Shown: positions 23,959-32,360, counted from the first letter of the stretch. The stretch: 32,579 nucleotides of DNA from Desulfosporosinus sp. Tol-M (GCA_000770645.1 JQID01000099.1:1-32579); one strand, 5' to 3'. Notes: generated from the sequence alone by a model not told the origin. A program made the numbers and translations.

Positions 23959-26236
23959 AATGACTTCAGCGGTTGAGCACATTGCTCTTGATGCCGCCAC
24001 ATTTCACAGTGTACCTTTCACTCCTACTCTGATCAACTTCATATATGGAAACAACGGCACTGAAAAATCAACAATTGCTAGGGAAATTGGTACTGACAGC
24101 GGCATTGCCTGGCAGGATGGAAAATCTGCCGCCGATTATAGTGTGCTGGTATATAATCAGGAATTCGTGGACGCTAACTTCCGTAACTACGGTAATCTTA
24201 AAGGCGTGTTCACCGTCGGCGAGCAGAACATCGAGATTCAAAACTCAATTGCAGAAAAGACACAGCAAAAATCCGAGCAGGACAAATTAGCTATAGAGCG
24301 AACCACCGAAAAAGAACGCAAAGAATCAGCAAGAGAGACTTTACTCGGTAATTTTCAAGATGGTTGTTGGAATAAGACAAAAAGCATCCGCGATGCGTTC
24401 GACGCTACACAGACCGGGTTCAAGCGCAAGGCACAGTTTGCTGACCGTGTACTTCAAATAGCTAATCCGACTGAACACAACACAGAGGAACTGAAATCAT
24501 TATATGAAACTGCGTTTGATCCAAATGCTCGTACATACAGGGAGTTCCAACAATTAGGCAGAGTGACAAGGCTGAAAGACTCAAACGGCAACGACCTACT
24601 TGCCAAGCCAATCACAAGCAGTGGAAACACGCCGTTTGCTGGCTTCATTAAAGCCTTAAACGCAACGGACTGGGTACGGCAAGGGCATGAGCATTTCACC
24701 GGCACAGCTGACGGCAAATGCCCATACTGTCAGCAGGAGTTGCCTAGCGATTTTGAAGAGCAACTCGCCGCCTGCTTTGATGCCCAATACCAAGAAGATA
24801 TCGATGCACTCCGCAACTTTTACGAAGATTATCAGAGCGATATGCAGGGCTTTGTCGAGTTGCTGAAGGCAAACTTGCAAGACGTGTTTCCAAAAATCAG
24901 CACCAAGGAATATGAAGGCAAACTCGCTTTTTTTCAAAAACTGATTGAGAGCAATCTACAGATAATTGCTTCAAAAATTAAGGAGCCATCTTCTGTAGTT
25001 GCTATTGATAATGACGCGGTAAAGACTGTCCGCGAGGAGTTGAACGAGCTTATCGCTGGATTCAATCAGCTTATCCAAGCCAACAACTCAGTGGTCAATG
25101 CCAAGCAACAGAAACAGGCGGAGTGCAAGACTAAGGTTTGGGAACTCATTGCATTTACACTCCAGAGCGTGGTTTCATCGTATAAAACGAGCCGGACGAA
25201 TCTGGACGGTGAAATTGTGGCGTTGACAAAGCAGATTAATGATACCCGTAGCGCTTTACGGGCGTTTGAGACTGAAATTGCCGACCTCAACAAGCGGATC
25301 GTCAGCACCGCGCCGACCATAAAGAGCATTAATGACCTGCTCCGTGATTCCGGTTTTCAAGGCTTTATCCTTCGTGAAAAACGTGGTCAGCAGAATGTCT
25401 ATGAAGTGGTCCGCCACGACGGTCAAGTCGCCGCTAACCTCAGCGAGGGCGAGCGAAACTTCATAGCTTTTCTATACTTTTATCACCTTGTACGCGGTAG
25501 CCATAACGATGCCGATGTCAGCAAGGACAAGATTGTCGTTATCGATGACCCTGTTTCTAGCATGGACAGCAGCGTTCTGTTTATTGTCAGCACATTGGTG
25601 CGGGAGATGGTCGAGGTCTGTCATAATAACGCCAGCTACCTGGATAACCAGGTGGAGGGCGACTATATCAAACAGATTTTCATACTGACTCATAATGTAT
25701 ATTTCCATAGGGAAATAACATACAACCAGACGCACCGCTACCAATGCGTTTCGTTCTTTGTTGTGAACAAGGCGAGCAATAATTCGTCGATAAGACATTG
25801 CGTGCGACCAAGCCAAAAAATACCCACAGAAAACGAGAATTTTAACCCCGTACAGAACTCTTATGCTGCCCTTTGGAGTGAGTACCGTGAGGTTGACACA
25901 GTAATTCCGGTGTTGAACGTCATCCGGCGCATTCTGGAATACTACTTCATGCAGCTTTGCGGTTACGACGGAGTGAATGTCCGAAAGCGGGTTCTGGAAG
26001 AGAATAAGGATAAATTCGTTGTGACTCCTGCGGAAGGCTTACCTGATTATACGAAATATCATCTTGCCTCAGCTATGCTTTCCTATATAAGTGTCAACTC
26101 CGTCGGACTGAGCGATGGCTTGAATTATGTTGATGACTGTGCCGACATTACCCTATATAAGGACGTGTTTAAGCTGATTTTTGAAGCCCTGCAGCAGGAG
26201 CAGCACTACAACATGATGATGGGCGAGGATATATAA
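23948..26236 (+). CDS. PrrC/RloC-like AAA_13 ATPase, putative anticodon nuclease
   Basis: The 762-residue product has an ABC/SMC-like ATPase head split by a coiled coil. The P-loop is GNNGTEKST at residues 34-42; its last glycine, normally before the lysine, is glutamate (codon GAA at 24062). Later come the signature NLSEGERNFIAF (about 497), Walker B KIVVIDDPVSSMDS (about 527) and an H-loop FILTHNVYFH. A CPYC pair at about residue 258 sits in the coiled-coil part like the RloC zinc hook. The C-terminal region has RRILEYYF, an R-x3-E as in PrrC/RloC tRNA nucleases, with a later histidine (KYHLAS). I chose the ATG at 23948, seven bases after GGAGG. The nuclease role is inferred; the P-loop change may impair ATP use. 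Confidence 0.8.
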   Translation: MNTKMTSAVEHIALDAATFHSVPFTPTLINFIYGNNGTEKSTIAREIGTDSGIAWQDGKSAADYSVLVYNQEFVDANFRNYGNLKGVFTVGEQNIEIQNSIAEKTQQKSEQDKLAIERTTEKERKESARETLLGNFQDGCWNKTKSIRDAFDATQTGFKRKAQFADRVLQIANPTEHNTEELKSLYETAFDPNARTYREFQQLGRVTRLKDSNGNDLLAKPITSSGNTPFAGFIKALNATDWVRQGHEHFTGTADGKCPYCQQELPSDFEEQLAACFDAQYQEDIDALRNFYEDYQSDMQGFVELLKANLQDVFPKISTKEYEGKLAFFQKLIESNLQIIASKIKEPSSVVAIDNDAVKTVREELNELIAGFNQLIQANNSVVNAKQQKQAECKTKVWELIAFTLQSVVSSYKTSRTNLDGEIVALTKQINDTRSALRAFETEIADLNKRIVSTAPTIKSINDLLRDSGFQGFILREKRGQQNVYEVVRHDGQVAANLSEGERNFIAFLYFYHLVRGSHNDADVSKDKIVVIDDPVSSMDSSVLFIVSTLVREMVEVCHNNASYLDNQVEGDYIKQIFILTHNVYFHREITYNQTHRYQCVSFFVVNKASNNSSIRHCVRPSQKIPTENENFNPVQNSYAALWSEYREVDTVIPVLNVIRRILEYYFMQLCGYDGVNVRKRVLEENKDKFVVTPAEGLPDYTKYHLASAMLSYISVNSVGLSDGLNYVDDCADITLYKDVFKLIFEALQQEQHYNMMMGEDI

Positions 26237-26263
26237 TAATTGCAATAGGCGGAGGGAAAAGTT

Positions 26264-28519
26264 ATGGAAAATGCATATCAATGGGTGCCGTTTTACGAGG
26301 CGCTTGCAGACAAGCTGCTTGCATACAGCAATAAACGAAGTGAGCTCTATGAATTGATAAAAAAGGTTACATCAGAGCAGCCGCTTATGAAGTATCTCCA
26401 TTTTGAGCGGGAAGACTGGTGGGGACCGCGCAACCATCAAATTGATCCGTTTTCTGTTATTGGGGTTATGAATCGCGGTACGACCGATGCGAATCGTACC
26501 GCGCTGGCGAAAGTCCTCTCTGGAACTTTTGATATGCAACTCCCCGCTCCAACCCAGTTTACAGGTATTCCTGTGATGGATAATAGGAAGTCTTTCTTTG
26601 CAGGGCCTGATGAGATTTGGGAGTTGTTCATTCTTGCGATGGAAGTTGCTAAAACAAACATCTTCTCTGATGAATTCAAAAAAGCATTTGAAAAGGCTAT
26701 CGCTGTCAATGGGAACGGTCTGGCTTATGTCACTATGGGACTTTATTGGATGCGCCCCAACGTGTTTATGCCCCTTGATGGCAATTCGCGTGCTTTCGTG
26801 TCTGCCCACTATGGAATAACCGCTCCGAGTGGCAGTTGCACAGGTGACGAATATGTGAAGTTTTTAGAGTCCTTGAAAAATGAACTTGCTAAACAAGAAT
26901 CTGAGATTTCGTTTCCGGAACTATCTCACAGCGCATGGACTGAAAAAAGTACAAGCACTACATCTGAGCCAGAAGTGCCTGCTGCAAGCGGACAAAATGT
27001 GATGCAGAGTGTGGCAACAGCACCAGTAGATAAAACCACAAAGTTTGCAAAGAATCTCATTCTCTGCGGAACTCCCGGTACGGGTAAAACCTACAGCACC
27101 GTACTTTATGCTGTTTCGATTATTGAGGAGAAACAGCTTGATACCATCAAATCCGAGGAGTATGCAGCTGTATTCAACCGTTACTTAAAATATAAAGATG
27201 ATGGTTTAGTAGCATTTACTACCTTTCACCAATCGTTCGGTTATGAGGAGTTCATTGAGGGGATACGCCCCGTAGTATCAGCGGAGGAAAACGCTGAGAC
27301 AGGGCGGGAAATTGAATATGAGGTACACGACGGGATTTTTAAGTCCTTCTGTGATAAAGCCGGAACGCCAATTGGCAGTGGTGCGAGTGTGGATTTGGGG
27401 ATTGGCAAGAGTCCATCAGTTTGGAAGGTTTCCCTTGAAGGAACTGGTGATAATCCTACGCGTACCGAGTGCATGGATAATAACCATATAAGAATCGGAT
27501 GGGACGGATATGGTGAAACAATCTCCGATGCCACGGACTATAGTAATGATGGCGGCAGTACCGTATTGAATGCCTTTTATAACCGGATGCAAATCGGCGA
27601 TATCGTTATGTCCTGCTATTCAAGCAAAACGATAGATGCAATCGGCGTTATCACAGGCGAACCGGAATGGCATGATGAATACCAACACTACAAGCGACTA
27701 CGTAAAGTAAGATGGCTTGTTAAGGGAATAAATGAGGATGTAGTTGACCTTAATGCTGGAAAAACAATGACTCTTTCATCGGTTTATAAGCTGTCGGTAT
27801 CTGTGTCCGATGCTCTTCAGATCCTCAGGAAGGCAAAACCAACTCTTTTTACGCAAAATGTAAAAATTCCGAACCGTGTTTTTATCATAGACGAGATCAA
27901 TCGAGGCAACATATCAAAAATCTTCGGTGAATTGATAACCCTTCTCGAACCGTCAAAGAGAATTGGGGCAAAAGAACAGCTTCGTGCCATGCTGCCATAT
28001 TCAGGACAGCATTTCGGTGTGCCGGATAACGTCTACCTCATCGGTACAATGAATACCGCTGACCGGTCTATCGCCCTTATTGATACCGCATTACGTCGCA
28101 GGTTCAGCTTTGTAGAGATGCACCCTGAATCATCGACACTTACCGATGTTCTTGTTGATGGTATAGACATTTCCCAAATGCTTGATACTCTCAATAAGCG
28201 CATTACTGTTTTACTAGACCGCGAACACACTATTGGGCATTCCTATCTGCTGTCGCTAAAAAATGCTCCAACGATTGAAAATCTTGCTGCAATTTTTGAA
28301 TATACGATAGTGCCACTCTTGCAGGAGTATTTCTACGATGATTATGAGAAGATTCAGCTTGTGTTAGGCGACAACCAGAAGCCAGATGATAGTACACGCT
28401 TTATTGTAAAAAAGACTGATGCCGTGAAACTTTTCGGGAACGCCGACATTGACTTCCCTGAATACTTCGAGATTAATAGTGCGGCATTTAAGAGGATAGA
28501 TGCCTATGCGTTCTTGTAA
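26264..28519 (+). CDS. mcrB: McrB-type GTPase with inserted EVE-like domain
   Basis: The 751-residue product is the AAA+ motor of a type IV modification-dependent restriction system. Walker A is LCGTPGTGKTYS (about residues 267-278), Walker B is VFIIDEINRGNISKIFGEL (about 540), and the McrB signature is GTMNTADRSIALIDTALRRRF (NTADRS about 596). Between Walker A and Walker B, residues about 385-512 form an EVE-like domain, with IGWDGYG, GDIVMSCYSSKTIDAIGVI and a later SSVYKLS. EVE domains read modified bases. Residues 1-230 are a separate N-terminal region, possibly also for target recognition. GGAGGG precedes the ATG, and the end overlaps mcrC by 20 bases. The target modification is not deducible here. 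Confidence 0.92.
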   Translation: MENAYQWVPFYEALADKLLAYSNKRSELYELIKKVTSEQPLMKYLHFEREDWWGPRNHQIDPFSVIGVMNRGTTDANRTALAKVLSGTFDMQLPAPTQFTGIPVMDNRKSFFAGPDEIWELFILAMEVAKTNIFSDEFKKAFEKAIAVNGNGLAYVTMGLYWMRPNVFMPLDGNSRAFVSAHYGITAPSGSCTGDEYVKFLESLKNELAKQESEISFPELSHSAWTEKSTSTTSEPEVPAASGQNVMQSVATAPVDKTTKFAKNLILCGTPGTGKTYSTVLYAVSIIEEKQLDTIKSEEYAAVFNRYLKYKDDGLVAFTTFHQSFGYEEFIEGIRPVVSAEENAETGREIEYEVHDGIFKSFCDKAGTPIGSGASVDLGIGKSPSVWKVSLEGTGDNPTRTECMDNNHIRIGWDGYGETISDATDYSNDGGSTVLNAFYNRMQIGDIVMSCYSSKTIDAIGVITGEPEWHDEYQHYKRLRKVRWLVKGINEDVVDLNAGKTMTLSSVYKLSVSVSDALQILRKAKPTLFTQNVKIPNRVFIIDEINRGNISKIFGELITLLEPSKRIGAKEQLRAMLPYSGQHFGVPDNVYLIGTMNTADRSIALIDTALRRRFSFVEMHPESSTLTDVLVDGIDISQMLDTLNKRITVLLDREHTIGHSYLLSLKNAPTIENLAAIFEYTIVPLLQEYFYDDYEKIQLVLGDNQKPDDSTRFIVKKTDAVKLFGNADIDFPEYFEINSAAFKRIDAYAFL

Positions 28520-29783
28520 TAAGACTTACACTATACCGGAATATGGTGGGTTTACGCGCGGTGTGGCTCTATATGGTTATCAGGGGTTGCCCGAAAGAAC
28601 CTTTGACGCCCTTGAAGCATTTATTCTCGCCAACAACACAGGCGCGGAGACTGAGGCTGTCGAACTGCTTTCACTCTCCGCTCGAAGAGGTGTGGGCAAG
28701 ATTATCACCGCCCGAAATTATGTAGGTTTGATAACCATGACTGATGGAACGGTCATAGAAATTCTGCCTAAAATAGCGGGAGCAAATTTATCTGAGGGAG
28801 AAACGAAGCAGATATTTCTTGAAATGTTGAAAACGCTAAAAGATGTATCATTTAAGAATTTCAACGTTTCCAGTCTTCGAACTGATCACCTAAGCCTGCT
28901 CGAGATTTTTATTAAAATGTTCATTGACGAGGTCGCAATCCTCACCAAGCAAGGGTTAAAGGCTGCATATATGCCGGTTGAGGCAAATGAACGGTTTTAT
29001 AAAGGGAAACTGCTGGCTTCCCAAAATATCAAATATAATCTGGTTAGTCGCGAGCGGGTTTTCGTTCGCTATGATGATTTCAATCTAAACAGGCCGGAAA
29101 ACCGTCTGATAAAGTCCACGCTCGACTTCTTGTTGAAAACTACAGCTGATGCGAACAACCGCCGAAACGCAATGCGGCTACTATCTTTTTTTGATAGAGT
29201 GGATTATTCCAAAAGTGTGGATTCAGATTTCTCGAAGTGCTTTGTTGACCGCAGTATAAACCACTACGAAAAAGCTATCTCATGGTGCCGTGTTTTTCTG
29301 AAAGGAAACAGTTTTACCGCATTTTCTGGAAGTGCGATTGCACTTGCCCTCTTGTTCCCGATGGAAAAAGTGTTTGAGAGTTTCATTGCGTCTAAATTCC
29401 GCAAGCACATCGGAAACGGTGTGAATTTACGGACGCAGGATACGAAATATAGTCTGTTTGACAGCCCGACTCGTGCTTTTGCGCTACGTCCCGACCTCGT
29501 TTTGGAGTTCGGTGGGAATACGGTTATTATGGACACCAAGTGGAAGTTGCTGTCCGACAACGTACGAAACAGCGGTATTTCGCAATCTGATATGTACCAA
29601 ATGTATGCTTACAGCAAGAAGTATAATGCGGAAGGGATTGCCCTGTTGTATCCTCATTCCGATGCTGTAAGTAAAACAGACATAAGGTACGTATCTGACG
29701 ACAATGTCAATGTGCGGGTTTCATTTGTTGATCTTAGAAATGTGGACGATAGTATTTCCAAGTTGTTATCGGAGGTGTGCTGA
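28500..29783 (+). CDS. mcrC: McrC-type nuclease subunit
   Basis: The 427-residue product is McrC: an N-terminal McrB-binding region with the LLSLSARRGVGKIITARNYVG-like pattern and VIEILPKIAG, and a C-terminal PD-(D/E)XK nuclease with LRPDLVLEF and VIMDTKWK (about residues 328-346) followed by QSDMYQMYAYSKKY. Residues RPD and DTK are the expected metal ligands, so the nuclease looks intact. It overlaps mcrB by 20 bases and its stop shares a base with the macro-domain start (TGATG). It would cut DNA when McrB rings translocate and collide. ATG at 28500 or 28506 are both possible; spacing to AGAGG is short for the first and long for the second. Confidence 0.93.
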   Translation: MPMRSCNKTYTIPEYGGFTRGVALYGYQGLPERTFDALEAFILANNTGAETEAVELLSLSARRGVGKIITARNYVGLITMTDGTVIEILPKIAGANLSEGETKQIFLEMLKTLKDVSFKNFNVSSLRTDHLSLLEIFIKMFIDEVAILTKQGLKAAYMPVEANERFYKGKLLASQNIKYNLVSRERVFVRYDDFNLNRPENRLIKSTLDFLLKTTADANNRRNAMRLLSFFDRVDYSKSVDSDFSKCFVDRSINHYEKAISWCRVFLKGNSFTAFSGSAIALALLFPMEKVFESFIASKFRKHIGNGVNLRTQDTKYSLFDSPTRAFALRPDLVLEFGGNTVIMDTKWKLLSDNVRNSGISQSDMYQMYAYSKKYNAEGIALLYPHSDAVSKTDIRYVSDDNVNVRVSFVDLRNVDDSISKLLSEVC

Positions 29784-30793
29784 TGCCCTTTACCATAGTC
29801 CGACAGGACCTAACGAAAATGAAAGTTGATGCCATCGTCAATGCAGCGAACACTGCACTACAGATGGGCGGAGGAGTTTGTGGGGCCATATTTAAGGCGG
29901 CAGGCGCGTCTGAATTGCAAACCGCCTGCGCCAATCTCGCGCCGATTCAAACTGGCGATGCGGTCATTACACCAGGCTTCGGGTTACCCGCTAAGTTTGT
30001 TGTGCATACAGCTGGACCAGTTTACCGTGGTGGCAATAACGGTGAAGAAGAGCAACTGCGCCTTTGCTATATAAATAGTCTGAACCGAGCGCTGGAGAAC
30101 AAGTGCAAAAGCATAGCATTTCCGCTGATTTCAAGCGGTATATATGGCTACCCGAAAGACGAAGCCTTGCGCGTTGCCACGGGAGCTATCCAAAACTTCC
30201 TCAGAGAACACGAGTTGGATGTATACCTTGTTGTATTTGATAAGGCGGCGTTTTCGCTAAGTGAGAAGCTTATAGGTGAAGTTGAGAGCTATATTGATGA
30301 GCATTATGTTGCTGAACATAAATTTACTCGGCGTGAATTGCTTGATATTGAGCGCGAATCCCTTGAGGAATCTGACCTTATCAACTATAACGCGCCATCA
30401 CCTATGCAAGCACCGACGGTTGGCACAGGTATTGATGAGTTAGTAGGCAGCCTGGACGAGCCTTTCTCAGAGACGCTCCTGCGGTTGATTGATGTCAAGG
30501 GCAAGACGGACGTGGAAATCTATAAACGCGCCAACCTTGATCGAAAGTTGTTTTCAAAAATCAGAGCCGGAAAAGGATATACACCAAGTAAACGCACAGC
30601 GATTGCCCTTGCAGTAGCGTTGGAGTTGTCGCTTGATGAAACGGATGACCTTTTGGAGCGGGCTGGCTATGCCCTGTCCCACAGCCAGAAGTTCGATGTT
30701 ATTGTCGAGTACTTTATTGTCAGCAGGAAGTACGATATTTTTGAGATTAACGAAGTGCTGTTCAAATACGACCAGCCGTTGCTGGGAGGGTGA
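29783..30793 (+). CDS. Macro-domain protein fused to a C-terminal HTH-like domain
   Basis: The 336-residue product begins with a full macro domain: DAIVNAANTALQMGGGVCGAI (residues about 18-38), VVHTAGPVYRGG, and FPLISSGIYGYPKDEAL, the ADP-ribose-binding loops of the MacroD/YmdB type. After a linker (about 175-230), the C-terminal about 110 residues form a helical domain with SETLLRLIDVKGKTDVEIYK and a KIRAGKGYTPSKRTAIALA HTH-like pair, ending in IFEINEVLFKYDQPLLGG. It may remove or read ADP-ribose on nucleic acid or protein. I chose the ATG at 29783 with GGAGG seven bases upstream; it shares a base with the mcrC stop. No ADP-ribosyltransferase partner is visible, so a DarTG-type pair is not supported. 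Confidence 0.87.
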   Translation: MPFTIVRQDLTKMKVDAIVNAANTALQMGGGVCGAIFKAAGASELQTACANLAPIQTGDAVITPGFGLPAKFVVHTAGPVYRGGNNGEEEQLRLCYINSLNRALENKCKSIAFPLISSGIYGYPKDEALRVATGAIQNFLREHELDVYLVVFDKAAFSLSEKLIGEVESYIDEHYVAEHKFTRRELLDIERESLEESDLINYNAPSPMQAPTVGTGIDELVGSLDEPFSETLLRLIDVKGKTDVEIYKRANLDRKLFSKIRAGKGYTPSKRTAIALAVALELSLDETDDLLERAGYALSHSQKFDVIVEYFIVSRKYDIFEINEVLFKYDQPLLGG

Positions 30794-30795
30794 GC

Positions 30796-31518
30796 ATGCA
30801 AAATAGATATGCTGGAGATGTTGGGGATTTTGGGAAAATTGGTTTACTTCGGCAAATCAAAAGGTCAGAACTTAGCATTGGCGTAAATTGGTACTTGGCT
30901 CCAGATGAGAACCACAATGCCGACGGTAAACATATTGGATATACAACAGATCCAAGATATAACAGCTGCGATGACTCTCTGAGAGATTCTCTAAAAGCAA
31001 TAGTCAATAATCAGCGCAGCGTTTCGGCGTTAGAAAATATGAATCTCATTCCAAATGCCGTTTATTATCACGAAGTGCTTTGTTCGCCATCGAGAACTTT
31101 CTCACGCAGAGATTGGCATATAAAAGCATTAGAAGTGCTTAGGTGTGCGGATGTTGTTTTCCTTGACCCAGATAATGGATTGCTTGTAAAAAGCGTATCC
31201 GCTGGGTCCGCAAAAAGCAATAAATACGTGGTCCCAAGCGAGATTGCCGATTATTTTGCCGCCGGAAAAAGCGTAATCATTTACAATCACCGCTGCCGAG
31301 AGCAAGAATCAGTCTATTTGCAGCGTTTTAGTTGGATGCATGAAGACTTAATCCTAAAGAATGCAGTTATCACCGGCGTAACGTTTAAGCGAGGTACAGT
31401 TCGAGACTACATATTTGTATTGCAACCAAGTCATGCGTCAAAAATCATAGAAAGCGTGGATAATATGCTCCAAAGCCCATGGAGAAATCACTTTGCAAAA
31501 CTCGACTTATCACTCTGA
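30796..31518 (+). CDS. Unrecognised defence-island protein with DPDNGL motif
   Basis: I cannot name this 240-residue family. It starts MQNRYAGDVGDFGKIGLLRQ, has YLAPDENHNADGKHIGY, a VVFLDPDNGLLVKSV motif (about residues 121-135), and a late IIYNHRCREQESVY strand-turn. An early AGD-x-x-DF-x-K and a central DPDNG recall the layout of RlmJ-like Rossmann methyltransferases, but the classical SAM-binding glycine motif is not clear, so this is only a suggestion. The ATG at 30796 overlaps the ribosome-binding region in the end of the macro-domain gene. Base composition is lower in G+C (25 of 60 at 30841-30900, 22 of 60 at 31021-31080) than its neighbours, so it may have joined later. Confidence 0.7.
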   Translation: MQNRYAGDVGDFGKIGLLRQIKRSELSIGVNWYLAPDENHNADGKHIGYTTDPRYNSCDDSLRDSLKAIVNNQRSVSALENMNLIPNAVYYHEVLCSPSRTFSRRDWHIKALEVLRCADVVFLDPDNGLLVKSVSAGSAKSNKYVVPSEIADYFAAGKSVIIYNHRCREQESVYLQRFSWMHEDLILKNAVITGVTFKRGTVRDYIFVLQPSHASKIIESVDNMLQSPWRNHFAKLDLSL

Positions 31519-31522
31519 TTAT

Positions 31523-31539
31523 GTCGCTTGAAAAGCGAC
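31523..31539 (+). promoter_or_regulatory. Hairpin just after the 240-residue gene
   Basis: A perfect seven-pair stem GTCGCTT/AAGCGAC with a GAA loop lies five bases after the stop codon. No U-tract follows on the plus strand, so a classical terminator is not supported; an mRNA 3' stabiliser or weak terminator is possible. Confidence 0.4.
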
Positions 31540-31563
31540 CGGCTGCCCTTCCGAATTTGTTAT

Positions 31564-31588
31564 CCTTAAGTCACAACAAAACTTAAGG
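31564..31588 (+). promoter_or_regulatory. Hairpin covering part of the VWA gene ribosome-binding site
   Basis: CCTTAAGT (31564-31571) can pair perfectly with ACTTAAGG (31581-31588), with a nine-base loop. The right arm contains AAGG of the AAGGAGG site that serves the ATG at 31600. The hairpin would partly hide the ribosome-binding site, so VWA translation may be conditional or coupled to upstream translation. Confidence 0.5.
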
Positions 31589-31599
31589 AGGACATGGAA

Positions 31600-32253
31600 A
31601 TGAAAAAAGGATTAACTGAATTAGTATTTATACTGGATAAAAGCGGCTCTATGGGTGGGCTGGAAACTGACACTATAGGTGGTTACAACTCGATGCTTGC
31701 CAAACAACAGACGATTGAGGGAGAATGCCATATCACAACCGTGTTATTTGATAACAACTATGAGTTGCTCCACGATCGCATAGACATTAAGGCAGTCAGC
31801 CCAATTACTGAGAAGGAGTACCAGGTTGGCGGTTCAACCGCGCTCCTTGATGCCATCGGTAGGACAATCCATAAAATCGGTAATGCCCAGAAGCATACCG
31901 CCGATGATTACCGCGCCGAAAAAGTAATGCTTGTCATTATCACGGACGGTGAGGAAAACTCCAGCCGAGAATATTCAGCAGAAAAGATCAAGGCTCAGAT
32001 CGAAAGACAGAAGACAAAGTACAGCTGGGAGTTTATCTTCCTTGGCGCGAATATCGACGCTGTGCAGACAGCTTCACGCTTCGGCATCGCACCCGATCGC
32101 GCTCAGAATTATCACGCTGACAGCGAGGGCGTGGAGCTCAACTTCCGCGTGATGAGCGAAGCGGTCGCCACATTTCGTGAGTGCTCTGCTATGCCGGAAG
32201 GATGGAATGACGAGATTCAAAAGGATTATAAGAAACGTGGGGGACGGAAATAA
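31600..32253 (+). CDS. VWA-domain protein
   Basis: The 217-residue product is almost entirely a von Willebrand factor A domain. The MIDAS metal site is ELVFILDKSGSMGG (about residues 6-19), with a GGSTALLDAIG threonine loop and a VIITDGEENSS aspartate loop. The C-terminal part (WEFIFLGANIDAVQTASRFG) resembles stand-alone VWA proteins of phages and tellurite-resistance-like clusters. It likely binds protein partners in a metal-dependent way; which ones is unknown. The ATG at 31600 lies eight bases after AGGAGG and is preferred over ATG 31594, which is only two bases away from it. It follows an 80-base gap with two hairpins, so it may be separately controlled. Confidence 0.87.
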   Translation: MKKGLTELVFILDKSGSMGGLETDTIGGYNSMLAKQQTIEGECHITTVLFDNNYELLHDRIDIKAVSPITEKEYQVGGSTALLDAIGRTIHKIGNAQKHTADDYRAEKVMLVIITDGEENSSREYSAEKIKAQIERQKTKYSWEFIFLGANIDAVQTASRFGIAPDRAQNYHADSEGVELNFRVMSEAVATFRECSAMPEGWNDEIQKDYKKRGGRK

Positions 32254-32259
32254 ACTATA

Positions 32260-32360
32260 GACACATTCCCGCGAACGGATATAAATAGATAATACCGTGG
32301 ACATATTCCCGCGGAAGGAAACAACCGCAAAATCGCCATCGACGTATTCCCTCGCACGAA
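32260..32360 (+). repeat. Three imperfect 20-bp direct repeats with a 40-bp period
   Basis: GACACATTCCCGCGAACGGA (32260), GACATATTCCCGCGGAAGGA (32300) and GACGTATTCCCTCGCACGAA (32341) share the core GAC.TATTCCC.CG. Spacing from start to start is 40 and 41 bases. They begin just after the VWA stop codon. Protein-binding iterons or remnants of a larger repeat array are possible. Confidence 0.6.

Noticed and set aside
29783..30793. DarG antitoxin of a DarTG system
   Set aside because: No DarT-like ADP-ribosyltransferase gene lies beside it, and the C-terminal domain is HTH-like.
32260..32360. CRISPR array
   Set aside because: Only three diverged 20-bp repeats with about 20-bp gaps and no cas genes; repeats and spacers are too short.
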